Counted from the stretch's first letter, positions 45,574-59,617 are shown. The stretch is DNA of 64,000 nucleotides from Symsagittifera roscoffensis (GCF_963678635.1 NC_087065.1:71123345-71187344), one strand, 5' to 3'. The notes: generated by a model from the letters alone, not told the origin. Made by a program: numbers and translations.

Positions 45574-46663
45574 CTCAAATAAACATCAGTTCTTTCTGAA
45601 ATGTAGTCAAACGGTAGCATGAAAAATGCATGATTGGCGCAAGGGTTGTTGAATAAGGCAAGTAGAAAACGTAGACTAGTTCGTACATCCTCTTTTCATC
45701 ATGTTAGACCGTTCTCTTATTATGTTTCAATAATTGCTTCCCGGGCACAGGAATATTTAAATGGATTTTCAACGTTGTCCAACCTTATTGACCGCTTCTC
45801 ATTGATAGAGACTTTAATTAGAGACCGCTTCCAAAAATGTTGATTAGAGACTGAGAACACGTAAAGAATAATTTAAGTTGCATACAAACAAAAAAATCGA
45901 TAAACAACTATTTACCGCGTGTCTCTCAAAATCATCTGAAACCCTAGAATTGGCAATAATCAATTTTAAGATCTAACAAATCTATTTCTTTGCAAGTTAA
46001 AAACAGCTTCTTAAAAACTGTTCAAGATTAATCAGTCCAAAGCCTCAAAAAAAAGCGTCAAACTCAAAAAAAGAACTGGATAGGTGCTCATTTGATCAAA
46101 AATCAAAAACCCTAATTCAAGGGGAGTAACGATGGCACCTATGCAGTCGTTAGCGATCAAACTTTAACCCAACTTTTAAAAAATGGCGTGGAAAAGGGGG
46201 TCACAACACAGAGGTGCAGTCGCATTTCACAAACTGAAGCAAAGAAGACACGAATCACTCAAGAAAACCGGAATCATTCGCCAGAACTAGAGAAACCTTT
46301 TGCTTTTAACATTTTCAAGCTGTCTGTGTATGCAAGCAACTTTAAATGCAGCAGTAAAGTGGTTTCAGTAAGCTGATATGGTATAGCCTATGCCGTATGA
46401 ATTCTCGCAAACGACACTGTGCCCTTAAACTTGCTCAAGTGTGCAATTTTTTCAACAAAAAATGATTTATCACATTTACACGAAACTACGCTGATGTAAA
46501 CAACAACAACTTTTCAAATTCCTACCAACTCTTCCAAATAAACCAAAACAGCTTCAAAATATTCAATCTTTCTAGAATGAAGCTACAGCCTTGATGTAAT
46601 GCTGCCGATTGATATTTCTAATACTGATTTTGCCTCGAGCCGGATAAATTTTTTGAATCACGC
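45574..46663. other. 5' flank of B-box copy 1, repeated upstream of copies 2 and 3
   Basis: Blocks such as 'aaacgtagac', 'gttagaccgttctcttat', 'ttcaaggggagtaacgatgg', 'cacctatgcagtcgt' and 'gctgatatggtatagcc' recur in the same order upstream of copies 2 (52.8-53.5 kb) and 3 (57.0-57.8 kb). It has no frame of its own and probably holds the family's promoter. Confidence 0.6.
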
Positions 46664-46795
46664 AATTTTGTATCACGATTGCTCATATAGGATTTCTCTA
46701 AAATTAATATGTTTAAGATTAATCAGACAATCGTCTGTTTAGTCTTTAACATATCAATTTTAGAGATCCGATATGAGCAATCGTGATACAAAATT
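46664..46795. repeat. 132-bp near-perfect hairpin upstream of B-box copy 1
   Basis: From AATTTTGTATCACGATTGCT at the left end to its complement at the right end, the stretch folds on itself with ~60-bp arms and a 4-base loop (AATC, 46729-46732) and only a few mismatches and small bulges. In the equivalent places of units 2 and 3 (about 53590-53635 and 57920-57965) only the right arm is present. Confidence 0.85.
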
Positions 46796-47059
46796 ACTAG
46801 AGAACTGATACAGTTTCGGTACAAATATTCTCAAATCCATGACAATCAATACTTCACTTCATTATTTCAAGAAACTATTTCGCACCAAATTAGGAAATGC
46901 TCTTCAGTAACTTGTTTGAAATTTTAATTCAACTAGCAAGCCTGTTTCTATTTGTTTTCAATTGGCTCGCAAAAAAATCACTTGTTCTGAGCAAGCTCTT
47001 CAGCCAATAAAATTTAGTAGAATTTCAGGTTCGTAGGTTCACTCCTAGTTGTACAGGGA

Positions 47060-47500
47060 CACTCAAATCATTTCTTTAAAACTTTGTTAAGTATTCTTTC
47101 CTGAGCCAATTTGGAACTCATGCAGAGAAATGATTGAGAAACTAAGAGAACATCTGATGCTTACTTCGAGAAACTTCATTTCACAGCTTAAGTATGGATT
47201 CCAGACCATTTCTATTCTACTATATTATGACAGAAATTATCAGACAACAGCAGCAAATGAACTTAATTCTCATGAAAAGTACGAAGCTATCTCGAAAGTA
47301 AATCCAAATTCCATTAAAACTGCAGTGTCAAATTAGAATCGCTTAGTTATTCAACGTTAATAATCTCGCCCTCTATCAAATGATGCCCAGAGAAAAGTTA
47401 CAAACAAGCGCTTTACCGAAAATAGATAGCGATAGACTGACAAAGCTGCAGCGTAAGGAAAGTTTGACAACCGATGTTTTGATATTCATAAGTGGAAAAA
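47060..47500 (+). repeat. Right arm of the long inverted repeat around B-box gene 1
   Basis: Matches the reverse complement of 42900-43330. Its first ~120 bp also recur at about 53940-54070 and 58275-58400, upstream of B-box copies 2 and 3. Frames such as 'KESLTTDVLIFISGK' are conserved in both arms at the protein level (KESLTSDVLMFIGGK in the left arm), so an ancestral coding exon is possible, but no full gene is seen. Confidence 0.65.
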
Positions 47501-49190
47501 CCTCAAAATTTTCATTGTCGCAATCAGGCGTCCTCGGAAAATTGAACGCAAGAGAAAAAATAGACCTAGAATCGTTTCATTAGCAATTGATTGCACAGTT
47601 CAAAAAGTTCTTTCAAACGCCGCAAAACTAAAGAACTACAAAACTCCGAATTTAATTTCAAAAATTCTGAGGAAAGAGAAGCAAATGCTGGAAACTGAAA
47701 ACGATCGAACATTCGTATCAAGAACTTAAATTTTTGAAGGCTGGGGTTGAAAAATTGATCCAAGACAAAGCAACCAACAAACTAACACCTTAATACAGTT
47801 TAATTGAAATGTACAATGCTTTAGCAACCTGGACGAGAGATATCAAAAAATCAACGATAGCTTTGACCTCATTTCCCATCAAGTTAATCTCAACATTGAA
47901 CTTAACAACTTAACAGACCACCATTTGTTTTTGGCCTGTGTATGTGTCATTTCTTCTGATAGCTGCGCTCTTTTGCAATTGTTTTATCTATTGATATTTG
48001 ATACGACTCAGCTGCGAGCTTAGTTTGTCAATTCGAATTAAATCACCTTGCAACCTGCGTCTGTAACGCATCTATTTTTTTAATGTACTTTCCAGAGAGA
48101 AGTTGTAGCTGTCAGTTTGATGAACTTCATTATCAGAGAGTTTAATAATAGCAGTGAAATCTTTTCAAACAATATTTCAGAGTCAGCTACTCAATTGAAC
48201 CGGGGGCAGAATGTCAAAGACCGACCTAACATTGTACGAAAGATAATGATACAAATACTAATTTCGTGAATAAATCTTTTGATATTAGCGAAGTCTGTAT
48301 TAGCAAGTACTAACTCAGTTTGAGTTTCATGTCATAATGAAAATTATCGCCAACTTTTTGTGAAGGTCAGATTTTCAATACCTTTTGGGACTCACATTTA
48401 TCTATGCGATATTCTGCGCAAAATCTGTTTGGCCAGAAAAATTATAGAATTACATCATAGCCCTAATTGACATTCTGGTACGAGAGAAATTTTTCGTTTT
48501 TCACAGTTGCCACAGAAAAAAAAGCGAAAAACACGAATAAAGAAAAAGACAGAAAGAAAGAAAAAGGCAGAGATAAAGAAAATGAAGTAAGCTGGAAAAA
48601 AAATTATAGTGCATTTTAGTGGTCTAAAACGTTGTCAATAAAATCGAAACCCATGTTAGGCTTAGACAACAAAATTGGACAAAAAATATATTTAAATCAA
48701 TTTTTTCACGCAAAATTAAATTGCATTATAATTCATTTGAAATCCATCATAATGGATTATAATACAAGTACAAAACCACATTAAAATGGATTTTTTCACT
48801 TTATTTTTGTTTCGCGTCGTGGAAAATTTTGCAAGAATTTCCTCATTTAAAAAATGAGTATTGCGAAATTTTTGTGCATAGTGAGTGTACGGCCTTTTCC
48901 ATTTCTAACCTAAACTCAATTTGCAAAAACGTTTCCTTGACCTCTCGCCCCTACCGTTTGGCCCTTTGTTCCTTTACAACCCCTTTTTGTGAACAAAGTT
49001 TAATCATTCACTTAAATCATCATGCCGTATAAAAATCTGTTTGATTTTTTACCAAGTGCTTATTGCCTGGTTCAATTGATTTTTCAAAAAGATGTAATAT
49101 ATTTCGCATTAGTTGAAACCGCATCAAAACAGTAAGTTGGCCAGAGAGCAAAAACAAATTAGGCAGAAACAAATTGGCGCCGAGTAAAAA
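47501..49190. other. Intergenic, nothing recognised
   Basis: AT-rich, with an A/G-rich run 'aaagacagaaagaaagaaaa' near 48544. The block from about 48985 is shared with 54190 and 58500. Confidence 0.4.
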
Positions 49191-50690
49191 TCAGGAAATA
49201 ACCCCAAGTTACCGATTACGCAATTGCTTCCTTTGCCGTCTGACTCATCGGAAGAACACCTGTGTAGCTGCACGGCCAGTATTTGATAGAGCTGTTCAAG
49301 TCACTTAAGCACACATTTGCGAAGCGTTTTTTGATGTATACATTTAAGAGAAGAACTGAGAAATACTCATACTTCCGTTTTTTATCTGATGGCAAATTGA
49401 AACAAATTAATTGTAGAGGAACTTTTTTTGCTGCAGGTGAAAAGCTTGAAATGCTTTTTTTGCTGCAGGGTAAGTGCAAGTTTGAAGTTTTTCTATTTTG
49501 AGTAGTCACCGGCCCACCCACTGCAGTGCCATCTCGAGGGAGCAGGGAGGAAATATCGGAAAAAACTAAATCTATCATAAAAAATAAGGCTAGTTTTGAA
49601 AAAAACCATGCCGAGACAATAGATTGTAAAATTGGCATCAGAACATAATTTAACAAGCGGTAACAAATAGCTCGGCAGAAAGCTTTTAATCCGAAAAAAT
49701 CAACAACTTATGAAAACAACAAGACCTATGAAAACTCCCCCTCGCCCTCAAAATATTATGTGCTCGTCCAATGAAACAATATGAGACAACCAAGCCGATA
49801 TATAATAGCCCGAAACCTATGAAGCCCAAGAAAACGAAAAAAAAAGAGAAAAAGTTAACACTAATAAGAAGTTATTAAGCCCAACTCGCCCACAAAACAC
49901 ACACACAGACACACACACACACTTTTTCGCTCACCAAAAAACGCAATATGAGGCCGATAATCCAATTTAAAATAGGCCGAAACCTATGAAGCTGGAAAAA
50001 ATGCAAAAAAAAGTCGATGGAAAAAGTGTTGTCACGAAAAATTTGAATTATACATTCTATCAAGTTGTTTAGCATTTTGTACGAAGCAAAGATAGGCATT
50101 CCGTTGAAACAACTCGAAATTAGGTCACTAAGCCAAAAAATATAGGTCGGAATCATTCGGGCATAATAAAGTTTTTAATCGGTAAAAAAGAAATATATAC
50201 GACGGCAAGGTTCAGAAAAATTACAAACAGTAATTCAGAAGTAAAGAGGTAAATCAGAACACTAAAAGAAAAAAAATGTTTAAAAAACTGAAATTCAAAG
50301 AAGCGACTTAGTTGGATGGTAAAACGAAGCGAAAACAAAGCCGACAAAAAGTAAACCGAAAGCGACATGTCGAAAACTCAAAAAATACCAAAGAAATATC
50401 ATTAAAAAAATTTGAACTACAACTTTATTGGAAAAACACTAATAAGGATGCCCAGCGAGAGTAACGGACCAATGAGCCCGAATATACGACGCACATATTG
50501 CATGCATAATGTGTCCTGCATGCATGCTGAAATCTGTGGACATTTTTTACGGGGAAAAAGTCTGGTACCCGATTGAAATCGCAAGGCTAAAAATATTTTA
50601 ATTGGAATTGATCCGCTTATATTGACTAGATCTTCTTGCTTCAAAAATGCTTTCAATTGTCTCACTGAGTTGATGTTTGCACGTTGTTAA
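49191..50690. repeat. Spacer unit of the B-box array
   Basis: Parts of this segment recur, often shortened, at 54370-54935 and 58690-59610: 'ttggcgacgagtaaaaatca'-type phrase, 'gccgtctgactcat', 'ctcgtccaatgaaacaatat', 'cagcgagagtaa' and 'gacgcacatattgc'. A short CA-rich microsatellite lies at about 49895-49921. At 50560-50590 the phrase 'ctggtacccgattgaaatcg' is the right-end remnant of a TIR element. Confidence 0.6.
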
Positions 50691-51014
50691 AAAAAAATTT
50701 TGAAGTATTTAAATGGATCGATACGCAACAAAATACATATAATACTCTAACAATTTTTCAAGCTTTTTAACAAAACTATCTAAAATAGATAAAACTTTTT
50801 ACAGAATAACAAAAAAATCATATTAGATATAGAGATTGAGACTGATTTGTTAATACTATGTACATATATATTACATGAGAGAAATGAAATGCTAGCACAC
50901 AGCTGTTCGATGATTCAAATCTCCGGCGGAATTATACTTTAGGAAAGCAACAACCGTATTCAACATAAACCTTTGATATGGTGGTTTTGATAGTATAAAT
51001 ATCTACAGATCCCG

Positions 51015-52724
51015 TTAATGGATTTCATGTCTTTCTACGAAGAAGAGCAATTCCTCTTTCTCATCATCGCCAACATTCAAGGTTTTCAGCTGATACAAAT
51101 TGTCTGTTGCGTGAACTCTTACTTTTGATTCACCCGAAGATAGTCTTGCCTGACAAGTTGACTGCTTTAATTCTGGGTGACAAAGCACCTTAGTAAGACT
51201 ATAACAAACAGACGATGCTCTAGATTCAACTGACCACGTTACGATTACCGTATGTTTTCCATCTCTAAAAGAAGATATACTGTCTATTGTCTCGTTATAC
51301 TCATGCCTACCCAAAATCTCAGCAGACTTATCATTTGGCCATAACGCAATGCTATTCTGCGCAAGTCTATGGAAGAAGCATGGCGAGCCACAATCAGTAA
51401 CATACTTGTTGACAGGTCTACTCAGACACTGCACCGTATAAAAAAGCCTATGAATGCTATATGGCCAAATTCTGATTAAATGGTCACTTGGGTCCCAATA
51501 TAACCAAACCAAATCTGAATTGACTGAACGGAAAGGTCCACGCACGTCAAAATTCGATGGATACGTGTTTTTCATCCAAAGGATATTCTGGTCTCTTACG
51601 TCACGAAAGAAAGCCTGTTTCCCTCCGCCTTGCAACTGGCTGCAAACGACAACTAAAAGCTCCTCACAGTAATAAACATGATCGACTGAAGAAGAAACTA
51701 AATCATCACACTCAGATGCAACAATGTTAGAGGAAGTTTTCCGCTTTTGAGTGTCGTACTTTCTAACCTCGAAAGATTGATTTGTTTGAGCAACTTCGAA
51801 ACAGTCGTCTGCGAAACAACCACCTAACAACCAGTCAACAACAATTGACTTAAATTTTTGTTGCAGTTTCGGCTTAGCTCCTTTCGATTTGGCCTGAGAG
51901 TTTGTCACTAAGCTTGGTTCAGGATCTTTACTTTTAAGTCCAGGTAAGCACAGCTCTTTCCTCATTTCAGATATAATTTCTGATGCAAAGACTTGAAGCC
52001 CGCTCCAGTTTGAACTTTTTCTTTATTCAATTGATAAAGCTCAACTTCAGATTGTAATATACTCAAGGCTACCGTTTTGGCTAAAACTGTCGAGATCGAT
52101 GCCATTATTGATCCATTTGACTGACACAACAAACATCTCAGATCACTTTGGGTTTGACCGACATTTCGAACATGATCTTTTACCCAATTCTGAGCGGCTT
52201 TAAATTCTGTAAATTTACATTTTATTTCTGCAGTCAAAGACTTATTTATCTTGTCCAGCAATGACTCTACTTCGCTAACCAGCTGCTCCATTTCCCTTTC
52301 GTGTACATCGACGACCTTCGAAATATATTCGCTTTTTTCAAGAGCTGTTTTTTCATTTTTCTCCCAATCAGTCAACAATTCGAACACTTTCGCTCGCACC
52401 TCCGAAGCCTTTTTATTTTAACGGCTTGAACTTATGTTACTATGCTTTACCAGACATTTTCCGCATGAAACATCGTCGCATGTGATACAATAGTCCAAGC
52501 AAAGTTGCCTATGGACAGAACAAACTGCCGGTTCGAGGCTTCGATGGTCCTGTATTGGATGCTTTCTCTTTATGTGCGAAGCAACGCAAAGGTCGCGAGA
52601 AACTCGATTGGTTTTTTGGTATCATCCGACACGCTGCATTGCGTACATTAAGAAGCTCTGATGAGCTGGACTCTTCGCAGCTGCTACATAGTTGTGTCGA
52701 TTCACTACTCGAAGCAGTCGCCAT
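51015..52724 (-). pseudogene. B-box family copy 2 (frameshifted)
   Basis: Homologous to copy 1 along its whole length. It starts with an ATG in the same context (52724) but has a 4-base deletion just after the codons for SELL (about 52644-52650), which throws the first zinc-binding region out of frame. An extra T and a missing T near 52415-52440 shift the codons between them. A one-base deletion at about 51972 separates the coiled-coil part (51962-52399) from the C-terminal part (51015-51965). Relative to copy 1 the C-terminal part has an in-frame insertion reading WLLGG. The 4-base and the 51972 deletions are shared with copy 3. Confidence 0.85.
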
Positions 52725-55255
52725 CTCAAATAAACATCAGTTCTTTCTGAAATGTATTCAAACGGTAACATAAAAAAAATGCATGATCGGCGCGAGGCTT
52801 GTTAAATAAGGCAAGTAGAAAACGTAGAGAAGTTCGTTCACCCTCTTTTCATCAAGTTAGACCGTTCTCTTATAGTGTTTCAATAATTGCTTCCCGGGTA
52901 CAGGAACAATTTAGTGGATTTTCAAAGTTGTCCAACCTTATTGTTAGCTTTGAATCGATAGAGACTTTAAAGGGAGACAGCTTCCAAAAAAGTTGTTTAG
53001 ATACTTAGAACACGTAGAGAATAATTTAAGTTGCATATAAACAAATAAATCGAAAAACAACTATTTACCGCGTGCGTCTCAAAACCATCTGAAATCCTAG
53101 AATAAGCAATAATCAAACTTAACATCTAAAAAATAGGTTCTCATTTGATCAAAAAATCAAACACCTTGGTTCAAGGGGAGTAACGATGGCACCTATGCAG
53201 TCGTAAGCGATCAAACTTTAACCCAACTTTTAAAAAATAGCGTCGCATTTCACAAATTGAAGCCAAGAAGACACGAATCACTAAAAAAAACAGAAATCAT
53301 TCGCCAAAACTAGAGAAACCTTTTGCTTTTAGCATTTTCAAGCTGTCTGCGTATGCAAGCAATTTTACATGCAACAGTAAAGTGGTTTCAGTAATTCAGT
53401 AAGCTGATATGGTATAGCCTATGCCGCATGAATTCTCGCAAACGACACTGTGCATTTTAACTTGCTCAAGTGTGCAATTTTTACAACAAAAAATGATTTA
53501 TCACATTTACACGAAACTACGCTATGTAAACAAGAACTCAACTTTTCAAATTCCTACCAATTCTTCCAAATAAATCAAAACAGCTTGAAAAGATAAATTT
53601 TAGAGATCCGATATGAGCAATCTTGATACAAAATTATTCAAGAACTGATACAGTTTCGGTACAAATACTCTCAATTCCATTAAAATCAATCCTTCACTTC
53701 ATTATTTAAGAGCTCATTTTGCACCAAATTAGAAAATGCTCTTCAGTCAGTAACTTGTTTGGAATTTTAATTCAACTACCAAGCCTGTTTATATTTGTTT
53801 TCAATTGGCTCGCAAAAAGTTACTTGTTCTGAGCAAGCTCTTCAACCATTAAAAATGAAAAGTATTTCACTTTTATAGGTTCACTCCTAGTTGTACTGGG
53901 TACTCCAATCATTTCTTGAAATCTTTGTTCAGCAGTCTTTCCTGCACCACTTGGGAACTCATGCAGTGTAATGATTGAGAAATTAAGAGAACCTCAGCTG
54001 CTTACTTCGAGAAACTTCATTTCACAGCTTAAGTGGGGATTCCAGACCATTTCTACTCTACCAAAGCTTTATTCGAATACCATGATTGACTATATTTTCA
54101 AAAATTAGAATCAAAATTTCTAGTAATTTCTAAAAAAAAAAAAACATTTCGTGCATATGTTTAAGGAACTGTTTCATTTACGTGTCGTGATCCTCTGTTT
54201 TTGTGAACGAAATTTAATCATTCACTTAAAGCATCGATGCAGTATAAAAAACCTGTTTAATAATTGACCAAGTGCTTATTGCCTTGTTCGATTGATTTTT
54301 CAAATGGATGTAATGTATTTCGTATTAGTTGAAACCTCATAAATTTGGACAGAGAGTAAAAACAAATAAGGCAGAAACAAATTGGCGACGAGTAAAAATC
54401 AAGAAATAACCCTAAGTTACCGATTATGCAATTGCCTTCCTCGCCGTCTGACTCATTAGAAGAACAACAGTGAAGCATTTAAAAAGTTGTTACCAAAATC
54501 TTGGCAGAACAAGATTATTTTTTTGATATTATGATATTTTTTAAGACTAATAAAAGTCCCCCTCGCCCTCATAACATGATTTGCTCGTCCAATAAAACAA
54601 TATGAGAAAACTCAAAAAATACCGAAGAAAAACTAATAAAAAAATTTGAACTGCAACTTTATTGGAAAAACACTAATAAGGATGCCCAGCGAGAGTAATG
54701 GACCAATGAGCCCGAAAATACGACGCACATATTGCATGCATGATGTGTCCTGCATGCATGCTGAAATCTGTGGACATTGTTTTTACTGGGAAAAAGTCTG
54801 GTACCCGATTGAAATAGCAAGGCTAAAAATATTTTAATTGGAATTGATCTGCTGATATTGACTAGATCTTCTTGCTTCAAAATTGCTTTCAGTTGTCTCA
54901 CTCAGTTGATGTTTGCACGTTGTTAAAAAAATAAAATTTTGAAGTATTTAAATGGATCGATACGCAACAAAATACATATAATACTCTAACAATTTTTCAA
55001 GCTTTTTAACAAAACTATCTAAAATAGATAAAAAAAATTTACAGAATGCCAAAAAAAAAATCAGATTAGATATGGAGATTGAGACTGATTTGTTAAAATT
55101 ATGTACATATATTACATGAGAGAAATGAAATGCTAGCACACAGCTGTTCGATAATTCAAATCTCCGGCCGAATTATACTTTAGGAAAGCAACAACCGTAT
55201 TCAACATAAACCTTTGATATGGTGGTTTTAATAGTATAAATATCAACAGATCCCG

Positions 55256-56965
55256 TTAATGGATTTCATGTCTTTCTACGAAGAAGAGCAATTCCTCTTT
55301 CTCATCATCGCCAACATTCAAGGTTTTCAGCTGATACAAATTGTCTGTTGCGTGAATTCTTACTTTTGATTCACCCGAAGATAGTCTTGCCTGACAAGTT
55401 GACTGCTTTAACCCTGGGTGACAAAGCACCTTAGTAAGACTATAACAAACAGACGATGCTCTAGATTCAACTGACCACGTTACGATTACCGTATGTTTTC
55501 CATCTCTAAAAGAAGATATACTGTCTATTGTCTCGTTATACTCATGCCTACCCAAAATCTCAGCAGACTTATCATTTGGCCATAACGCAATGATATTCTG
55601 CGCAAGTCTATGGAAGAAGCATGGCGAGCCACAATCAGTAACATACTTGTTGACAGGTCTACTCAGACACTGCACCGTATAAAAAAAGCCTATGAATGCT
55701 ATATGGCCAAATTCTGATTAAATGGTCACTTGGGTTCCAATACAACCAAACCAAATCTGAATTGACTGAACGGAAAGGTCCAAGCACGTCAAAATTGGAT
55801 GGATACGTCTTTTTCATCCAAAGGATATCCTGGTCTCTTACGTCACAAAAGAAAGCCTGTTTCCCTCCGCCTCGCAACTGGCTGCAAACGACAACTAAAA
55901 GCTCGTTACAGTAATAAGCATGATAGACTGAAGAATAAACTAAATCAACACACTGAGATGCAACAATGTTAGAGGAAAATTTCCGCTTTTGAGTGTCGTA
56001 CTTTCTAACCTCAAAAGATTGATTTGTTTGAGCAACTTCGAAACAGTCGTCTGCGAAACAACCACCTAACAACCAGTCAACAGCAATTGACTTAAATTTT
56101 TGTAGCAGTTTCGGCTTAGCTCCTTTCGATTTAACCTGAGAGTTTGTCACTAAGCTTGGTTCAGGATCTTTACTTTTAAGTCCAGGTAAGCACAGCTCTT
56201 TCCTCATTTCAGATACAATTTCTGATGCAAAGACTTGAAGACCGCTCCGGTTTGAAAATTTTCTTTATTCATTGAATAAAGTTCAACTTTAGATTGTGAT
56301 GTACTCAAGGCTGCAGTTTTGGCTAAAACTGTCGAGATCGATGCCATTATTGATCCATTTGACTGACACAACAAACATCTCAGATCGCTTTGGGTTTGAC
56401 CAACATTTCGAACATGATCTTTTACCCAATTCTCAGTGGCTTTAAATTCTGTGAATTTAGATTTTATTTCTGCAGTCAACGTCTCTTTTACTTTCTCCAG
56501 CATTGATTCGACTTCTTTAACCAGCTGCTCCGTTTCCGTTTCGTGTACATCGACGATCTTCGAAATTTCTTTGCTTTTTTCAAGAGATATTTTCTCATTC
56601 TTCTCCCAAACTGTCAACATTTCAAAGACTTTCGCTCGCACCTCCGAAGCCTTTTCATTTAACGGCTTGAACTCATGTTTACTATGCTTTACCAGACATT
56701 TTGCGCATGAAACTTCGTCGCATGTGATACAATAGTCCAAGCAAAGTTGCCTATGGACAGAACAAACTGCCGGTTCGAGGCTTCGATGGTCCTGTATTGG
56801 ATGCTTTTTCTAGATGTGCGAAGCAACGCAAAGGTCGCGAGAAACTCGACTGGTTTTTTGGTATCATCCGACACGCTGCATTGCGTACATTAAGAAGCTC
56901 TGATAAGCTGGACTCTCGCAGCTGCTACATAGTTGTGTCGATTCACTACTCGAAGCAGTCGCCAT
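55256..56965 (-). pseudogene. B-box family copy 3 (frameshifted, nonsense)
   Basis: Almost identical to copy 2 in the C-terminal half, and closer to copy 1 in the coiled-coil part (56204-56740). It carries the same 4-base deletion near 56885 and the same one-base deletion near 56214 as copy 2. It has its own nonsense codon TAG at 56810-56812 in the first zinc-binding region and an extra A near 55681 that splits the C-terminal part. It cannot make the full protein. Confidence 0.85.
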
Positions 56966-58845
56966 CTCAAATAAACATCAGTTCTTTGTGAAATGTAGTC
57001 AAACGGTAACATGAAAAAATGCATGATCGGCGCGAGGCTTGTTAAATAAGGCAAGTAGAAAACGTAGACAAGTTCCATCATCCTCTTTTCATCAAGTTAG
57101 ACCGTTCTCTTATTGTGTTTCAAAAATTGCTTCCCGCGCACAGGAACAATTAAGTGGATTTTCAAAGTTGTCTTACCTTATTGACAGCTTTGAATTGATA
57201 GAGACTTTAAAAGGAGACAGCTTCCAAAAATGTTGATTAGATACATAGAACACGTAGAGAACAATTTAAGTTGCATATAAACAAATAAATCGAAAAAGAA
57301 CTATTTACCGCGTGCGTCTCAAAACCATCTGAAATCCTAGAATAGGAAATAATCAAACTTAACATCTAAAAAATCTACTTCTTTGCAAGTTAAAAACAGC
57401 TTCTTAAAAACTGTTCAACATTAATCAGTCCGAAGCTTCAAAAAAGCGTCAAACTGGAAAAATAAACTGGATAGGTGCTCATTTGATCAAAAATCAAAAA
57501 CCCTAGTTCAAGGGGAGTAACGATGGCACCTATGCAGTCGTATGCGATCAACTTTAACCCAACTTTTAAAAAATGGCGTCGCATTTCACAAATTGAAGCC
57601 AAGAAGACACGAATCACTCAAAAAAACCGTAATCATTCGCCATAACTAGAGAAACCTTTTGCTTTTAGCATTTTCAAGCTGTCTGCGTATGCAAGCAACT
57701 TTACATGCAACAGTAAAGTGGTTTCAGCATTTCAGTAAGCTGATGTGGTATAGCCTATGCCGTATGAATTCTCGCAAACTACACTGTGCACTTTAACTTG
57801 CTCAAGTGTGCAATTTTTACAACAAAAAATGATTTATCACATTTACAAGAAACTACGCTGATGTAAACAAGAACTCAACTTTTCAAATTCCTAACAACTC
57901 TTCCAAATAAATCAAAACAGCTTGAAAAGATTAATTTTAGAGATCCGATAATCGTGATACAAAATTATTCAAGAACTGATACAGTTTCGGTACCAATACT
58001 CTCAATTTCATGAAAATCAATCCTTCACTTCTTTATTTAAGAGCTCATTTTGCACCAAATTAGGAAATGCTCTTCAGTCAGTAACTTGTTTGGAATTTTA
58101 ATTCAACTACCAAGCCTGTTTATATTTGTTTTCAATTGGCTCGCAAAAAGTTACTTGTTCTGAGCAAGCTCTTCAACCATTAAAATTGAGAAGTATTTCA
58201 CTTTCATAGGTTCACTCCTAGTTGTACTGGGTACTCCAATCATTTCTTTATATCTTTGTTCAGCAGTCTTTCCTGCACCATGTGGGAACTCATGCAGAGT
58301 AATGATTGAGAAATTAGGAGAACCTCAGCTGCTTACTTCGAAAAACTTCATTTTACAGCTTAAGTGGGGATTCCAGACCATTTCTACATTACCAAAGCTT
58401 TATTCGAATTCCATGATTGACCATATTTTCATAAATTAGAATCAAAATTTCTTGTAATTTCTAAAAAAAAAAACATTTCGTGCATATGTTTAAGGAACTG
58501 TTTCATTTACGTTTCGTGTTCCTCTGTTTTTGTGAACGAAATTTAATCATTCACTTAAAGCATCGATGCAGTATAAAAAACCTGTTTAATAATTGAGCAA
58601 GTGCTTATTGCCTGGTTCGATTGATTTTTCAAATGGATGTAATGTATTTCGTATTAGTTGAAACCTCATAAATTTGGACAGAGAGTAAAAACAAATAAGG
58701 CAGAAACAAATTGGCGACGAGTAAAAATCAAGAAATAACCCTAAGTTACCGATTACGCAATTGCCTTCTTCGCCGTCTGACTCATCAGAAGAACAACAGT
58801 GAAGCATTTAAAAAGTTGTTACAAAAATCTTGGCAGAACAAGATT
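56966..58845. other. 5' flank of B-box copy 3
   Basis: It matches 45574-47200 and 52725-54500 in order, with small indels. No gene of its own is seen. A 73-codon minus-strand frame at 58586-58807 recurs at 54257-54478 but is a translation of the duplicated spacer. Confidence 0.55.
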
Positions 58846-59047
58846 AATTTTTTGATATTATGATATTTTTTAAGACTTATGAAAAGTCCCGCTCGCCCTC
58901 AAAACATGATTTGCTCGTCCAATGAAACAATATGAGATAATCAAGCATTTTTTTGATATTATGATATTTTTTAAGACTTATGAAAAGTCCCGCTCGCCCT
59001 CAAAACATGATTTGCTCGTCCAATGAAACAATATGAGATAATCAAGC
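58846..59047. repeat. Exact 101-bp tandem duplication in the spacer
   Basis: The block from 'tttttgatattatgatat' to 'gagataatcaagc' occurs twice in a row at an offset of 101 bp, with no difference seen. The equivalent place in unit 2 (about 54525-54620) has one copy. Confidence 0.8.
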
Positions 59048-59617
59048 CGATATATAATAGCCCGAAACCTATACAGCCCGAAAAACGAAAATAAAAAAAT
59101 GAAAAAAAGTTACGACTAATAAGAAGTTATTAGGCCCAACTCGGCCTCAAAACACACACATATACATACACACCTTTTTCACTCATCACAGGACGCAATT
59201 TGAGGCCGATAAGCCAATTAAAAGTAGGCCGAAACGTATGAAGCGGAAAAAAACAAAAAAGGCGATGAAAAAAATGTTGTCACGCAAAATTTGAATTATA
59301 GTTTATAAATATAACATAGGCCGAAATCATTTGGGCAGAATAAAGTTTTTAATCAGGAAAAAAACAAAAAGAAATAAATACGATGTCAAGGTTGAAACAA
59401 TCACGAACAGCAGAGGAAAATCAGAACACTAGAAGCAACTATAATGTAAATAAGGGAAAACTCAAATAAGCGATTTAGTTGGATGGTAAAAACAAAGCGG
59501 AAGCTAAGCCGACTTAAAGTAAACCGAAAGCGGCGAAGGTCGAAAACTCAAAAACTGATAAGGATGCACAGTGAGAGTAATGGACCAATGAGCGCAAACA
59601 AAAGACGCACATATTGC

